Assembly: GCA_001508155.1 (NCBI GenBank)
Contig: LGFI01000011.1
Span: 1 to 64,000, forward strand
Source: Acetothermia bacterium 64_32
GTDB lineage: Bacteria; Bipolaricaulota; Bipolaricaulia; Bipolaricaulales; Bipolaricaulaceae
DNA: 64,000 bases
Reading direction: 5' to 3'
Shown: piece by piece, positions 51,937 to 60,566 of the stretch
Layout of the letters: every line of letters begins with the position of its first letter
Numbering within the stretch: position 1 is the first letter of the stretch
The notes under the pieces: model-generated
What the model was told of the DNA's origin: nothing
Seen by the model: the letters and a program-made list of their open reading frames with translations, nothing else
Databases searched by the model: none
Position numbers and translations under genes: made by a program

Positions 51937-53205
51937 GCCGGGCCGGAGGGGGGCCACCTCCGCCCGCTCCAGGACCTCCGAGAGTAGGATCTCCAAGGTG
52001 AGGGGGGAGAAATAACGCCGCACCACCTCGGCATTGTGCGCCAGGACCCTGCGGGCGGTCCTGACGGTGAGGAGCTCTATCGCCCGGTCCACCACCTCGT
52101 TCGTAAGGCCGTCCTTCAGGAGCACGAACCTGAAGCCCTTCTCCAGCATGTCGTCCAGAACAGGGTAATGCCGCACCACTAAGGGCAGGTGGTTGGCCGC
52201 CGCCTCGATCACCGGGTTCCCAAACCCCTCGATGCGAGAGGGGAAGGTAACCAGGTCCGCGTGGGCGTAGGCGTCGGCCATGGAGTAGACCTTTCCCCCT
52301 TCACCGTGCCCCCGGCGGATGAAGATCCGCCGCCAGCCCAGCACCACCGGCACCGATAGCTCCTCTGCCAAACCCAGGACCCGCTGACAGTAGGGGTCGT
52401 CCTCCCGGCCGTTCCCGGGAGGGCCGGTGACGAGGAGCCACACCGGGCGCCTGAGGCGAGCTTGCACCGCGGCGGCAAGCCTCACCGAGTCCTCAATGCA
52501 CTTACGCTCTATGATCCGCGAGGGCTGGAGGAACAGGACCGCGTCCCTGGGAACGCCAAAGGCCTCCCGGAAGTCGGAGTTGAACTCGTCCAGAGCCCCC
52601 ACCATGGCCGGATCCAATACGTTGGGGATGCGGGTGGCCAGGATCCCGTGTCGCAGGCGGAGCTCCCTTTGGGCACGCCGGTTGATGACGACATGTATGG
52701 TCTCATCGTCGTGGGGTGGGAAGTTCTCGTCCAGGAACTTCCGGAGTCGGGACCGGGAGAGCTCGTCCCGTTCCCAGTAGAAGTCGTGGTGCCGGCAGAT
52801 AAAGGGGATTTCGGTCTTTCTGATGATCTCCACCAGGGCGATCCCGGCCGCAAGATTAAGCGGGAGGCTTATCAGGTTCTCCACGTCCACCAGCTCTATC
52901 CCCTCCCGTTCCATGGCAGACAGGAGGGCGGCCTCTATCCGACGGGCTTGGTCGAGCACCTCTTCCTCCTGGTAGGGGTCGAAGGGGGCGGGTCGGGCCA
53001 GGATGTCGGGGAGCTTCACCACCTCGGGATCAGCGAAGTCGAGGGCGGGGATGCGCAGATGGGGCCCGCCGGGGTCGTCCCCGAAGGTACCGGCGATGAG
53101 GACCACCTGGTGGCCGAGCCTTTCGAAGGCCTTTCGCCACTTCTCCGCCTCCACCGAAACGCCGTCTATGGAGGCGAGCCTGGCTGAAATCAGGGCGATC
53201 CTCAT
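51877..53205 (-). CDS. Glycosyltransferase family 4-like
   Basis: The 442-residue GT-B enzyme has the N-terminal LISARLASIDGVSVEAEKWRKAFERLGHQVVLIAG (donor/acceptor lobe) and the C-terminal catalytic lobe with LFLQPSRIIERKCIEDSVRLAAAVQ and TFPSRIEGFGNPVIEAAANHLPLVVRHYPV, the E-x7-E motif of retaining GT4 enzymes. RHHDFYWERDELSR resembles the acceptor region of mannosylglycerate-type and sucrose-type transferases, but the acceptor is not identifiable. Its last 20 codons lie antisense to the vWA gene's end. It is coupled by ATGA to the HEAT-repeat gene upstream. Confidence 0.82.
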   Translation of the reverse strand: MRIALISARLASIDGVSVEAEKWRKAFERLGHQVVLIAGTFGDDPGGPHLRIPALDFADPEVVKLPDILARPAPFDPYQEEEVLDQARRIEAALLSAMEREGIELVDVENLISLPLNLAAGIALVEIIRKTEIPFICRHHDFYWERDELSRSRLRKFLDENFPPHDDETIHVVINRRAQRELRLRHGILATRIPNVLDPAMVGALDEFNSDFREAFGVPRDAVLFLQPSRIIERKCIEDSVRLAAAVQARLRRPVWLLVTGPPGNGREDDPYCQRVLGLAEELSVPVVLGWRRIFIRRGHGEGGKVYSMADAYAHADLVTFPSRIEGFGNPVIEAAANHLPLVVRHYPVLDDMLEKGFRFVLLKDGLTNEVVDRAIELLTVRTARRVLAHNAEVVRRYFSPLTLEILLSEVLERAEVAPLRPGSGKQFPEDQVREERPSRRP

Positions 53206-54014
53206 GGTGTGAGTGCCCTAAGGGCAGCGCGGGCGATGGCGGCCCGGTCCTCATCGGCCAGCCACCTTTTGAGCTCGCTTAACACCGGATCCGGGGCCAA
53301 CTTCCCCAGACGCCTCAGGGCTGCAGCCACCGCCCCCCTGACGTATCGCCGTGGGTCCAGTGCCAGCCGCCGCAGGATTATGAGGGCCTTGCGGGGATAG
53401 CGCCCCGCCAGGGGGCCCGACAGGGCCATGGCCACATGCCACAGGACCTGTTCATCGTAGGAGGTGGACCAGAAGGTCAGGTACTCGAAGGTGTCGTCCG
53501 GGTACGCTGTGGCCAGCTCGCGAGCCAGGACCCGGGGGCCAAGGATCCCCTTGAGCTCCGGGCTGCGGTCGAAGAGCAACGGTTCGATGAGCTCAAGCAA
53601 GGGGGCGGCCCAATCCAGGCGCTCGGGCCGGGCACAGGTGGCGGCCGCAATGGGCACCGCACGTCGCACCCAAGGCTCGGGATCTCCTCTCCAGACCCCC
53701 AGCACAGGATACACCTCGGCGAACCGCCGGGCTAGCTGTTGTCCGGCGGCCTGGGCTGCCAGGTTGCGGGTATGAGGGTCGGGGTCCGCCGAGAGGGCAT
53801 GGAGGAGTTCCAGGATCCGCTCCAAGTCCCCTTCACATTCCCCCAGCGCGGTGGCCATAAGGCGCCTCGTCTCCAGGGTGCCCTCCGCCAGGGAGCCCAC
53901 CCAGCTCTCCAATCCCTCCCGGGCCAGGGCCAGTACCGCACGTCTCCTGGCCTCCCCGCCCTGCCGCCAGGCGGAGACAAGCGGCTCCAACCCCCCCTCG
54001 CCGAGCCTCGTCAT
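53202..54014 (-). CDS. HEAT-repeat protein
   Basis: The 270-residue protein is all helical with tandem HEAT-like units (DPDPHTRNLAAQAAGQQLARRF, DPEPWVRRAVPIAAATC, DPRRYVRGAVAAALRRLGKLAPD). The sequence recalls AlkD-type DNA alkylation repair proteins, but no catalytic residues can be assigned and it may be only a scaffold. I chose ATG 54014; TAACCT lies 10 bases upstream and there is no Shine-Dalgarno site. A longer frame to 54104 lacks support. It is followed by the glycosyltransferase gene with a 4-base overlap. Confidence 0.65.
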   Translation of the reverse strand: MTRLGEGGLEPLVSAWRQGGEARRRAVLALAREGLESWVGSLAEGTLETRRLMATALGECEGDLERILELLHALSADPDPHTRNLAAQAAGQQLARRFAEVYPVLGVWRGDPEPWVRRAVPIAAATCARPERLDWAAPLLELIEPLLFDRSPELKGILGPRVLARELATAYPDDTFEYLTFWSTSYDEQVLWHVAMALSGPLAGRYPRKALIILRRLALDPRRYVRGAVAAALRRLGKLAPDPVLSELKRWLADEDRAAIARAALRALTP

Positions 54015-54166
54015 ATCGCCCTGCAGGTTACCGGGGGACACGGCCCCTGGCAAATCCCGGCCGTGGGGGTGCACCATTGCAGCTGCGGAAGGGCTAGGGA
54101 TCACCAGGGCGTTCGGGACTGGAGTCCATTACTGACGAGCCCTCCCATTGTGTAAAATCCCAGGCT

Positions 54167-54250
54167 ATGGATCTGCACCTAAAGGTCGTAGCCGGTCCGG
54201 AAGCCGGCGCCATGTGCCGAGCTTGTAACGCTGAGGCATGCCCATCCTAG
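54167..54250 (+). CDS. Candidate leaderless 27-residue Cys-rich peptide
   Basis: TAAAAT (54153-54158) stands 8 bases before this ATG. The 27-codon frame begins MDLHLKVVAGPEAGAMCRAC and contains three cysteines (C17, C20, C25), the first two as a CxxC pair. It ends 13 bases inside the permease gene, so reinitiation or coupling at ATG 54238 is plausible. It could be a regulatory leader peptide, or metal-binding. No homology is claimed. Confidence 0.4.
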   Translation: MDLHLKVVAGPEAGAMCRACNAEACPS

Positions 54251-55419
54251 TCTGGTCCGGTTTTCTGGTTTCGCTCCTCCTTTTGATGGGCCTGGCCCGG
54301 CTTAGCCTGTGGGGGGCGATGTTCGCCGGGGCGGCCGTGCTGGGGCTGTTCAGCCTGCCCTTGAGTCGGATGGGGATGGCGCTTTTTTCGGTCATTTCTG
54401 ATCCTTCGGTTTTGCTTTTGGGATTGGTGGTGGGGTTGATCCCGCTTATCGGGGCGGCCATGGAGGAGCGGGGGCACATGGAATCGTTGGTGGAGAACCT
54501 GAGGATCGGCCGGCGGGCCTTTTTCGGGGTCGGGCCTGCCCTACTAGGCCTGCTTCCCATGCCAGGGGGGGCGCTCCTTTCGGCGCCGCTTTTGGAGCGG
54601 AGTGGGGGGGCTCCACCCCCATTGCGGGCGGCCGCCAACGTGTGGTTCAGGCATGCCTTGCTCTTGGTCTACCCCATCTCCTCCTCCCTCATCGCCACCG
54701 CGAAGCTCGCCGGCCTCGATGTCTGGCAGGTCATCCCCTACCAGCTCCCTGCCCTGGCACTGACCCTGGTGCTGGGCCATATTTTCCTGCTTCGCAAGGT
54801 GGAAGGAGGATGGGACTACAAGGGAGGGTTCTCCCCCCGGGGGCTCTTGGTCCCGCTGGGCATAATCCTCGTGGCCCCGGCCATGGACCTGGCGCTGAAA
54901 CAGCTGACGGCCCTGCCAGTCCCGGAGCTGGCCACGGTAGCCGGGGTGGGGACGAGCTTGGCCCTGGCCGGGAGGGGTATCCCCCTGCGGGGGTGGGGAC
55001 CCCTGATCTGGGGGGCCAAGCCGTGGCGTTACGCGCTCATCGTGCTGGGGATGTTCACCTACCTTGAGGTGTTCGAGGCCTCCGGGGCACCAGGGCTCCT
55101 CGCCGGGCTCAACCTCCCCCCTCTGGCCCTGGGGGTGGGGGTCGGCGCGGCTCTGGGGCTGGCCACCGGGCGCATCCAGGCCCCGGCCGCCATCGTCGTC
55201 CCCATCTACCTGGCCCAGCACAAAAGCCTTTCCCCGTGGGGGTTTGCGGTCATCTACTTCGCAGTTTACCTGGGATACATCATGTCCCCGGTCCACCCTT
55301 GTCTGGCCGTGTCGGTGGAATACGCGGGGACCACCCTGCAAAAGGTTCTGAAAAGCCTGCTTTTCCCCGCTGCCATCGCCCTGGCCTTGGTGGCCGTGGC
55401 AGGGATTTGGTTACTCTGA
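54238..55419 (+). CDS. DUF401 family membrane permease
   Basis: The 393-residue protein has 10-11 membrane helices and the DUF401 signature PMPGGALLSAPLLERSG in the first half, with AANVWFRHALLLVYPISSSLIATAKLAG next and YLGYIMSPVHPCLAVSVEYAG near the C-terminus, as in gluconate/C4-type permeases. The transported anion is unknown. ATG 54238 lacks its own Shine-Dalgarno site; expression may depend on the overlapping small frame at 54167. Its end overlaps the convergent HAD gene by 9 bases. Confidence 0.85.
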   Translation: MPILVWSGFLVSLLLLMGLARLSLWGAMFAGAAVLGLFSLPLSRMGMALFSVISDPSVLLLGLVVGLIPLIGAAMEERGHMESLVENLRIGRRAFFGVGPALLGLLPMPGGALLSAPLLERSGGAPPPLRAAANVWFRHALLLVYPISSSLIATAKLAGLDVWQVIPYQLPALALTLVLGHIFLLRKVEGGWDYKGGFSPRGLLVPLGIILVAPAMDLALKQLTALPVPELATVAGVGTSLALAGRGIPLRGWGPLIWGAKPWRYALIVLGMFTYLEVFEASGAPGLLAGLNLPPLALGVGVGAALGLATGRIQAPAAIVVPIYLAQHKSLSPWGFAVIYFAVYLGYIMSPVHPCLAVSVEYAGTTLQKVLKSLLFPAAIALALVAVAGIWLL

Positions 55420-56121
55420 GAGCCGGATTGCCGAGAGATCAGGCACCAGGGCGTCGGCCAGGGGCAGGAGCTCCTCGGGCCTTCCCAGTCCGGTGAGGAC
55501 CCCGATGGCGGGGCAGCCGGCCCCCCGGGCGGCCGCAAGGTCCGCCGGGGAGTCACCGAACATCACCGCCCGCTCCGGGGGCAGGCCAAGGAGGTCCAGT
55601 GCTTGGAGGACGGGCTCCGGGGAGGGCTTGGGGGTCGGGCAGGTGTCCGTGCCCACTACCACGTCCACCCATGCCTCCCACCCCAGGGCCGCCAGGTTCC
55701 GGCGGGTGGCCGCGGCCGAGTCACCGGTCACTATCCCTGTCCGCCCCCCGGCCCCCTTGACCGCCGCCAGAAGCCCCTCTGCCCCCGGGGCTGGCTTCAT
55801 GTGTTTTTCGAACGGGAATTCCCGATCCACCTTGCCGAACACCTCCCTGACCAGCCCCAGCGGCCGCGATACGCCCAGCCTCCCCAAGTGCTCGGCCACC
55901 TGGACTTCCGCCTCGCCCCGGGGGAGGGATATTATCCCCTGCATCAGCTCAAGCAGCCGCCTTTCCTCCCGGGCCGAAAGCCCAAGGCGTTCCCGCAGCC
56001 GCCGGGCCCGCTCCACCATGACAAGCGGCCAGTGGTCAAACAGGACCAGCGTCCCGTCCTTGTCAAACAAAAAGGCCTCGGCCTCAAAGGCCCGGCCCCC
56101 CGCGACGAATCCCACCAGCAT
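55411..56121 (-). CDS. HAD-family phosphatase
   Basis: The 236-residue protein carries HAD motif I FLFDKDGTLV, motif II IVTGDS, motif III Lys in PTPKPSPEP and motif IV MFGDSPADLAAARGAG. The cap helix domain (RARRLRERLGLSAREERRLLELMQ) gives it the phosphoglycolate phosphatase-like C1 type. The substrate is unknown. TTGTCC-17-TAGCAT lies upstream with 6 bases to the ATG. Confidence 0.85.
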   Translation of the reverse strand: MLVGFVAGGRAFEAEAFLFDKDGTLVLFDHWPLVMVERARRLRERLGLSAREERRLLELMQGIISLPRGEAEVQVAEHLGRLGVSRPLGLVREVFGKVDREFPFEKHMKPAPGAEGLLAAVKGAGGRTGIVTGDSAAATRRNLAALGWEAWVDVVVGTDTCPTPKPSPEPVLQALDLLGLPPERAVMFGDSPADLAAARGAGCPAIGVLTGLGRPEELLPLADALVPDLSAIRLSE

Positions 56122-56127
56122 GCCATC

Positions 56128-56156
56128 ATGCTAACGTGATCCAGGGCACAGGACAA
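56128..56156 (-). promoter_or_regulatory. Promoter of the HAD phosphatase (leaderless type)
   Basis: Minus-strand TTGTCC (56151-56156), 17 bases, TAGCAT (56128-56133), then 6 bases to the ATG at 56121. Confidence 0.55.
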
Positions 56157-56207
56157 GCTCCTTGTCCCTCCATGACCAATCTCACCGCCGGCCCTGCCCC
56201 TACCGGG

Positions 56208-56213
56208 TACCAT
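56208..56213 (+). promoter_or_regulatory. -10 element TACCAT before the DUF4015 gene
   Basis: TACCAT lies 7 bases before ATG 56221, without a Shine-Dalgarno site. No good -35 is visible. Confidence 0.4.
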
Positions 56214-56220
56214 CCCTTCG

Positions 56221-57237
56221 ATGGACAGGAAGAGGGGACTGGGGGTCCTGGCGCTGATGGTTTTCCTTGTGGCAATCGGTTGGGAGGGGCAGGCCCCTGT
56301 CCCTCAGGCCATCCCCCCTGCCCCCCGGCCGGAGCAGCCCTTTCACCAGCGCCGCGGCGTTTACCTCACCTCCTACGCCCTGAGTCGGCCTGGGTTCCTG
56401 GAGGGGGTCCTGGAGAAACTTTTCGCCTTCGGCCTGGATACGATCGTGGTAAACGTGAAGAACATGCACGGGGAGGTTTGCTACGAAAGCACAGTGCCCC
56501 TGGCCCACACCATCGGGGCGGTGAAGCCCCGCCTTTTCCTCCCCGAGATCATCGAGCGGGCCCACGCCCGGGGTATATACGTCATCGCAAGACAGGTGGT
56601 TTTCTACGACCCGCTGCTCGCCCAGCACTTGGGCTCCCCGGCCGCCCCGTGGGTCCTGCCTACGGATGAGCGGGCCGTGGCCTACAACCTGGCCATTTCC
56701 GAGGAGCTGGCCACGTTCGGCTTCGACGAGGTACAGCTTGACTACGTGCGGTTCCCGGACGATGGTACCATAGGAGAAGACTACTCCGCCCGGTGTCTGG
56801 CCGTGGAGGCGTTCCTGGCCCGGGTTCGCAAGGCTATACCCGTCCCCCTCTCGGTGGACGTGTTCGGCCGGGTCCTATGGCCCTGGAACGCCCGCAGGAT
56901 CGACCCCATCGGTCAACAGCTCGAGGGGGTGGCAAAGCACGTTGATCTGGTATCACCCATGGTTTACCCCTCCCACTACGTGGAGCAATCCTTAAAGGAC
57001 GATCCTTATGGGACGGTGAAGCGGGCCCTGGAGCAGGGGATGGCAAGGGTGGACATCCCCTTGCGGCCTTATCTACAGGCGTTCGACCTGGATATCCCCC
57101 AGGGGATGACCCTCGCCGAGTACATCGCGGCCCAGGTCCAGGCCGCCCAGGAGGCCGGGGCGGACGGTTTCCTTTTTTGGAACCCCCGGGCCGACTACTC
57201 CGCCCTCTGGCAGGCACTGGGGATGATGGGCGATTGA
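56221..57237 (+). CDS. Exported DUF4015 putative glycoside hydrolase
   Basis: The 338-residue protein has an N-terminal hydrophobic segment (LGVLALMVFLVAIGWEG), a signal or anchor. The domain matches DUF4015, a TIM-barrel group: RRGVYLTSYALSRPGFLEGVLEKL, DTIVVNVKNMHGEV, EIIERAHARGIYVIARQVVFYD, FDEVQLDYVRFPDD and VDLVSPMVYPSHY. The Asp/Glu residues at strand ends suggest a glycosidase, but activity is not established for the family. It may act on cell-wall or exopolysaccharide. The SH3-type lipoprotein gene follows 78 bases on. Confidence 0.85.
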   Translation: MDRKRGLGVLALMVFLVAIGWEGQAPVPQAIPPAPRPEQPFHQRRGVYLTSYALSRPGFLEGVLEKLFAFGLDTIVVNVKNMHGEVCYESTVPLAHTIGAVKPRLFLPEIIERAHARGIYVIARQVVFYDPLLAQHLGSPAAPWVLPTDERAVAYNLAISEELATFGFDEVQLDYVRFPDDGTIGEDYSARCLAVEAFLARVRKAIPVPLSVDVFGRVLWPWNARRIDPIGQQLEGVAKHVDLVSPMVYPSHYVEQSLKDDPYGTVKRALEQGMARVDIPLRPYLQAFDLDIPQGMTLAEYIAAQVQAAQEAGADGFLFWNPRADYSALWQALGMMGD

Positions 57238-57315
57238 GCCCTGTACAAAGCTCACCTGGTGGGGGGACCAATGTAATGGCCATCACGGCCTTGGGTCCGG
57301 TTTACTGGTGTTGCG

Positions 57316-58023
57316 ATGTCGAGGGTGTCTGTCAAGAAGCTGGCCCGGTTGATCCTGTTTTTTGGGGTGGCCCTCCTCCTGGGCGGCTGTGCCCACATTG
57401 AGGCCACCGTGCGGGGCCATTCCCCCAGCGAGCCCGTTCAGGTCAAGCCCGGGGAGGCGGTGAGCCTGAGCGTTACCGTAGCCAACACTGGGAACAGGGC
57501 CCGGTCCTTCATCGTACGGGCCAGTGTATGGCGCAAGGGAGGGCCGCTGGAGAAGCGCTACGAGACGGTGCTCGAGCCACCCCTGAAGCCAGGGGAGGAG
57601 CGCACGATAAGCTGGACCCACACGGCAGGCCAGGAAGGGGAATATTCCATCCAGTTCAGCGTTTGGAAGGACGAGGACACCCCTTTGGCCCAAGCCCCTC
57701 AGACCGCCCAGCCCCTGATCGTGGTGGTAGGGGCCCCGGAGCCGGTCCCCGGCAAGTTCTCCCTGGGGGAACGCGTCCGGGTGATGCAGAACCTGAACGT
57801 GAGGGAAGGCCCGGGCCTGGAGCAGCCCGAGGTGACCGATCCGGAATACCCGGGTTACCTGCCCGAGGGGAGCCTGGGGAACATCCTGGAGGGGCCGGTG
57901 GAGGCGGATGGCTACCGCTGGTGGAAGGTGGACTTCGACCGAGGGGTCACCGGCTGGTGCGTGGAGGACGGCATAGAGAGCCTGGATGTCTTGCTCGGCC
58001 GCAAGGACCGATCAGGCGAATAG
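57316..58023 (+). CDS. Lipoprotein with CARDB-like and SH3-like domains
   Basis: The 235-residue protein begins with a lipoprotein signal (ARLILFFGVALLLGGC), with Cys as the likely lipidation site. A CARDB-like beta sandwich follows (VKPGEAVSLSVTVANTGNRARSF...PPLKPGEERTISWTHT). A C-terminal SH3-like region contains LNVREGPGLEQPEV...WWKVDFDRGVTGWCVEDGI, typical of bacterial SH3 peptidoglycan-binding modules. With the DUF4015 neighbour it suggests a cell-envelope function. It ends overlapping the convergent epimerase gene by 12 bases. Confidence 0.75.
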   Translation: MSRVSVKKLARLILFFGVALLLGGCAHIEATVRGHSPSEPVQVKPGEAVSLSVTVANTGNRARSFIVRASVWRKGGPLEKRYETVLEPPLKPGEERTISWTHTAGQEGEYSIQFSVWKDEDTPLAQAPQTAQPLIVVVGAPEPVPGKFSLGERVRVMQNLNVREGPGLEQPEVTDPEYPGYLPEGSLGNILEGPVEADGYRWWKVDFDRGVTGWCVEDGIESLDVLLGRKDRSGE

Positions 58024-58812
58024 GACCCCCGCCTGGCCGGGGAAGGAAAGCAGGACCGTGGGGCTTGGCCTGGGGAGGGCCTCCACCACCAGCGCCCCCC
58101 GATAGCCCACCTCCTCAAGGGCCGTAGTTATCTTGCGAAAGCGAAGGTGGCCGTAGCCGGGGACCCAGCGGTTGGAGTCGGCAAGATGTACGTGAAACAG
58201 CCTGTCTTTTGCCAAAAGGATCGCTTCGCTTAAGCTTCGTTCCTCGATGTTGGCGTGGAAGGTATCGAAGAGGACCCCCAGGTTCTCTGCCCCCACCCGC
58301 TCCACCACCTCCAAGGCCTCTCCCACGGTGTTTATGAGGCGGGACTCGTAGCGGTTAAGGGGCTCCAGGGCGAGCTTAACGGACGGGTCGAACCGAGCGC
58401 ATTCCCGCAGCGAGTCCGCCAGAAGGTCCGGGGAGCCGTCCGCGCCCCGCAGGAGGCCCACGATCACCACTGCCCCGTGGGGCCGCGCAAGACGCATGTG
58501 GTCCTGAATCCTTCGGATGGCCCGCTCGCGGACTGTGTCTTCCCGGGTGGAAAGGGACAGGCCTTCTTTCGCCGCTGCCTGGCCGGTGGTAAGGGATGAC
58601 AGGCGGAGGCCCGCTTCCCGCAAGGCCTCCGCCATCTCCTCGTGATCTACCTTCGTGGGGTCGGTGACCGCAAGCTCCACGGCCGAGTACCCGGCCTTGG
58701 CGACCTCCCGCAGGGCCTTTCGCCACTGGCCAGGCGGAAAGGGGGAAAATGGGGTCGGGTCCTGCACGGGCACGATCATCCCCAGCGGCCACCTTTTGGT
58801 CATCTGAACCAT
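58012..58812 (-). CDS. TIM-barrel sugar epimerase, IolO-like paralogue
   Basis: The 266-residue protein belongs to the xylose isomerase-like TIM-barrel family. It shares with the 61814 gene the block LALEPLNRYESRLINTVGEALEVVERVGAENLGVLFDTFHANIEE and HVHLADSNRWVPGYGH, including the Glu, Asp, His and Glu metal ligands expected in IolO/tagatose-3-epimerase-like enzymes. The N-terminal segment differs (GMIVPVQDPTPFSPFPPGQWRKALREVAKAGYSAVEL). I chose ATG 58812; ATG 58803 is equally possible. It lies 4 bases after the PIN gene, at the end of the inositol gene group. Confidence 0.78.
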   Translation of the reverse strand: MVQMTKRWPLGMIVPVQDPTPFSPFPPGQWRKALREVAKAGYSAVELAVTDPTKVDHEEMAEALREAGLRLSSLTTGQAAAKEGLSLSTREDTVRERAIRRIQDHMRLARPHGAVVIVGLLRGADGSPDLLADSLRECARFDPSVKLALEPLNRYESRLINTVGEALEVVERVGAENLGVLFDTFHANIEERSLSEAILLAKDRLFHVHLADSNRWVPGYGHLRFRKITTALEEVGYRGALVVEALPRPSPTVLLSFPGQAGVLFA

Positions 58813-58816
58813 GGCG

Positions 58817-59209
58817 CTACCACACCACCTTTGGGCGATCGAGCTTTTGGAGCTCCCGATCCTTGGTGATGAGGGCGGCGTCGTACACCAAGGCCGTGGC
58901 CGCCAAGGCGCGGTCATGAAGCTCGAGGTCCTGGGATAGCTTTTGCATCTCCTGGAGAACCGCGAGGTCGAAGTCCACTATCTGGTAACCCCTTCCAGCA
59001 CGTATCCGGCCTAGTAGTTCCGGGAACTCGACAGGCACACGCTTGTTTTCGGCTATGTAAAGCACTTCGGCGAGCACGATGGTGGACACCAGGACGATGG
59101 CTTCGCCCGATTGGGCACTCCGAAGCACCTGTCGGGCCTGCGGCGAAAGGCGGCGGTCCTTGGTGAGGTACCATACCAAGGCATGCGTGTCCACCACGTA
59201 TCTAGGCAA
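58817..59209 (-). CDS. PIN-domain protein (VapC-like toxin)
   Basis: The 130-residue protein has the PIN fold of VapC ribonucleases: VVDTHALVWYLTKD (first Asp), STIVLAEVLYIAENKRV (Glu), ELHDRALAATALVYDAALITKDREL (Asp-rich metal site). TTG 59209 gives the typical MPRYVVDTH start and overlaps the upstream small gene by 8 bases; GTG 59197 is a fallback. A toxin-antitoxin role is inferred from the family and the paired small gene. Confidence 0.82.
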   Translation of the reverse strand: MPRYVVDTHALVWYLTKDRRLSPQARQVLRSAQSGEAIVLVSTIVLAEVLYIAENKRVPVEFPELLGRIRAGRGYQIVDFDLAVLQEMQKLSQDLELHDRALAATALVYDAALITKDRELQKLDRPKVVW

Positions 59210-59396
59210 GAGTGTACCCCTGCCTAAAGAGGGAGGCCTTGGCTTTGGAGAAGAGCTCCTCCTCCACCTCGATCCCCTCCCAAAGCCCCTCAAGCTCGCA
59301 TGCCTGCGGCTCCCGGCCCTCTGCCAGGGACTTTAGCTCCTCAAGCTCTTTTCTGATGTGCTCGATGAGCACAAGCAGCTTTCCTCGGTTTTCCAT
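59202..59396 (-). CDS. Probable antitoxin partner of the PIN-domain protein
   Basis: The 64-residue acidic, helical protein (GKLLVLIEHIRKELEELKSLAEG...VEEELFSKAKASLFRQ) precedes the PIN gene with overlapping ends, the usual antitoxin position. No AbrB or ribbon-helix-helix DNA-binding motif is clear, so the assignment rests on position. GGAGGG precedes the ATG. Confidence 0.5.
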   Translation of the reverse strand: MENRGKLLVLIEHIRKELEELKSLAEGREPQACELEGLWEGIEVEEELFSKAKASLFRQGYTLA

Positions 59397-59435
59397 AAGC
59401 CCTCCGGCTCATGTTACCCCGTCCGGCGGATGAAG

Positions 59436-60545
59436 TCAGGCGTAGCGGGAGAATCCCCGGCGGGGCAGGGCATAAACCGGCCTCCAGCCCGGCTCCTCCG
59501 GCCACTTGAGGTAGGGGGCCATCTCCTCCGCCGTGCGCAACGTGACTTCCTCCACCGGCGGGAGCACTCCCGGCGGGAAGGCTTCCAGGATCTGATCGAT
59601 GACAAGGGTTAGGTAACGCAGGATGGCAGCCACCGGCCTTTTCGCCTTTTCGGCCTTGGCCAGGGTGGGCTTTCCCACCGACCCGTGCGGAGTAGCGGCA
59701 AGCTCGATGGCAGAATGCCCCTCCCCCTCCGACCAGCGGTGCGGCCGCCTGTAAGGGTCCACCGAGGTGTCGAAGTGCCCTCCGGGAAGGTAGGACCTCC
59801 CCTCCTCATCGATGGCCTTGGACATGTCGATCATCCCCTCGGGGAAGAGCAAAAGCCCCAGGGAGGTCTCGTGCTCGGCCGAGTGGACGAAGTCGGTCTC
59901 CCAGCCTGTTTTCTCACAAGGGGTAAAAAACTCCCGCACGCAGCGGTGCCAGTCGAAGATCTGGTAGATCCCTGGGAGCTGATACCGGTACATGAACTCG
60001 TGGAGCGCCGACTCCAGCACCCAAAGCTGCCCGTGGTTGTTTATGATGAGCTGCTTACGGAACCCGTCGTTCCACAGGCCCAACATCACGTGGATCAGGG
60101 TCTCCCGCACCACCTCCTCGGGCATGATGATCGTCCCGGGCATGCCGATGTGGTGGTAGGGATGTGCCCCGTAGATGACGGGGGGGAGGACGAGGTTCAC
60201 CGGCCGCCCTTGCTTTTCCGTGTAGCGCCTCAGGGCTTCGATGAGCTGGGTGACCTGGAAGATGTCGTGCCCGGAGCAGGAGTGTTCCCCGTGCCTTTCC
60301 GTGGAGGCCACCGGGATGACGACGATGTCGTTCTTCTTTCGGTTCTCCACCACCTTGGCGCGCGGGGTCGTTTGGATGTAGGTCCCCGGCTTTCCCAGCT
60401 CCGGGGGGGAGGGAATCCCGTACTCAGCGATGATCCGGTCGATCTCCTCCTCGGAGGCGTCCCAGATCTCCTTCTTCAGCCGCCCCACCTCCGTGTCCTC
60501 AAACACGATGGCGGGGTGCTCCGTAGTTATCCACATTCTTTCCAT
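59436..60545 (-). CDS. iolN: Creatininase-family hydrolase, IolN-like (3-dehydro-scyllo-inosose hydrolase)
   Basis: The 369-residue protein shows creatininase-family features: VVIPVASTERHGEHSCSGHDIFQ (Glu and His metal ligands), PPVIYGAHPYHHIGMPGTIIM, LIINNHGQLWVLESALHEFM and DFVHSAEHETSLGLLLFPE. Creatininases are usually about 250 residues; this longer form with a 60-residue N-terminal extension resembles the Thermotoga hydrolase that opens 3-dehydro-scyllo-inosose. It lies next to IolM- and IolG-like genes, which supports this. GGAGG stands six bases before the ATG. Confidence 0.75.
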   Translation of the reverse strand: MERMWITTEHPAIVFEDTEVGRLKKEIWDASEEEIDRIIAEYGIPSPPELGKPGTYIQTTPRAKVVENRKKNDIVVIPVASTERHGEHSCSGHDIFQVTQLIEALRRYTEKQGRPVNLVLPPVIYGAHPYHHIGMPGTIIMPEEVVRETLIHVMLGLWNDGFRKQLIINNHGQLWVLESALHEFMYRYQLPGIYQIFDWHRCVREFFTPCEKTGWETDFVHSAEHETSLGLLLFPEGMIDMSKAIDEEGRSYLPGGHFDTSVDPYRRPHRWSEGEGHSAIELAATPHGSVGKPTLAKAEKAKRPVAAILRYLTLVIDQILEAFPPGVLPPVEEVTLRTAEEMAPYLKWPEEPGWRPVYALPRRGFSRYA

Positions 60546-60566
60546 ACTTTGCCTCCTTGACCACCG

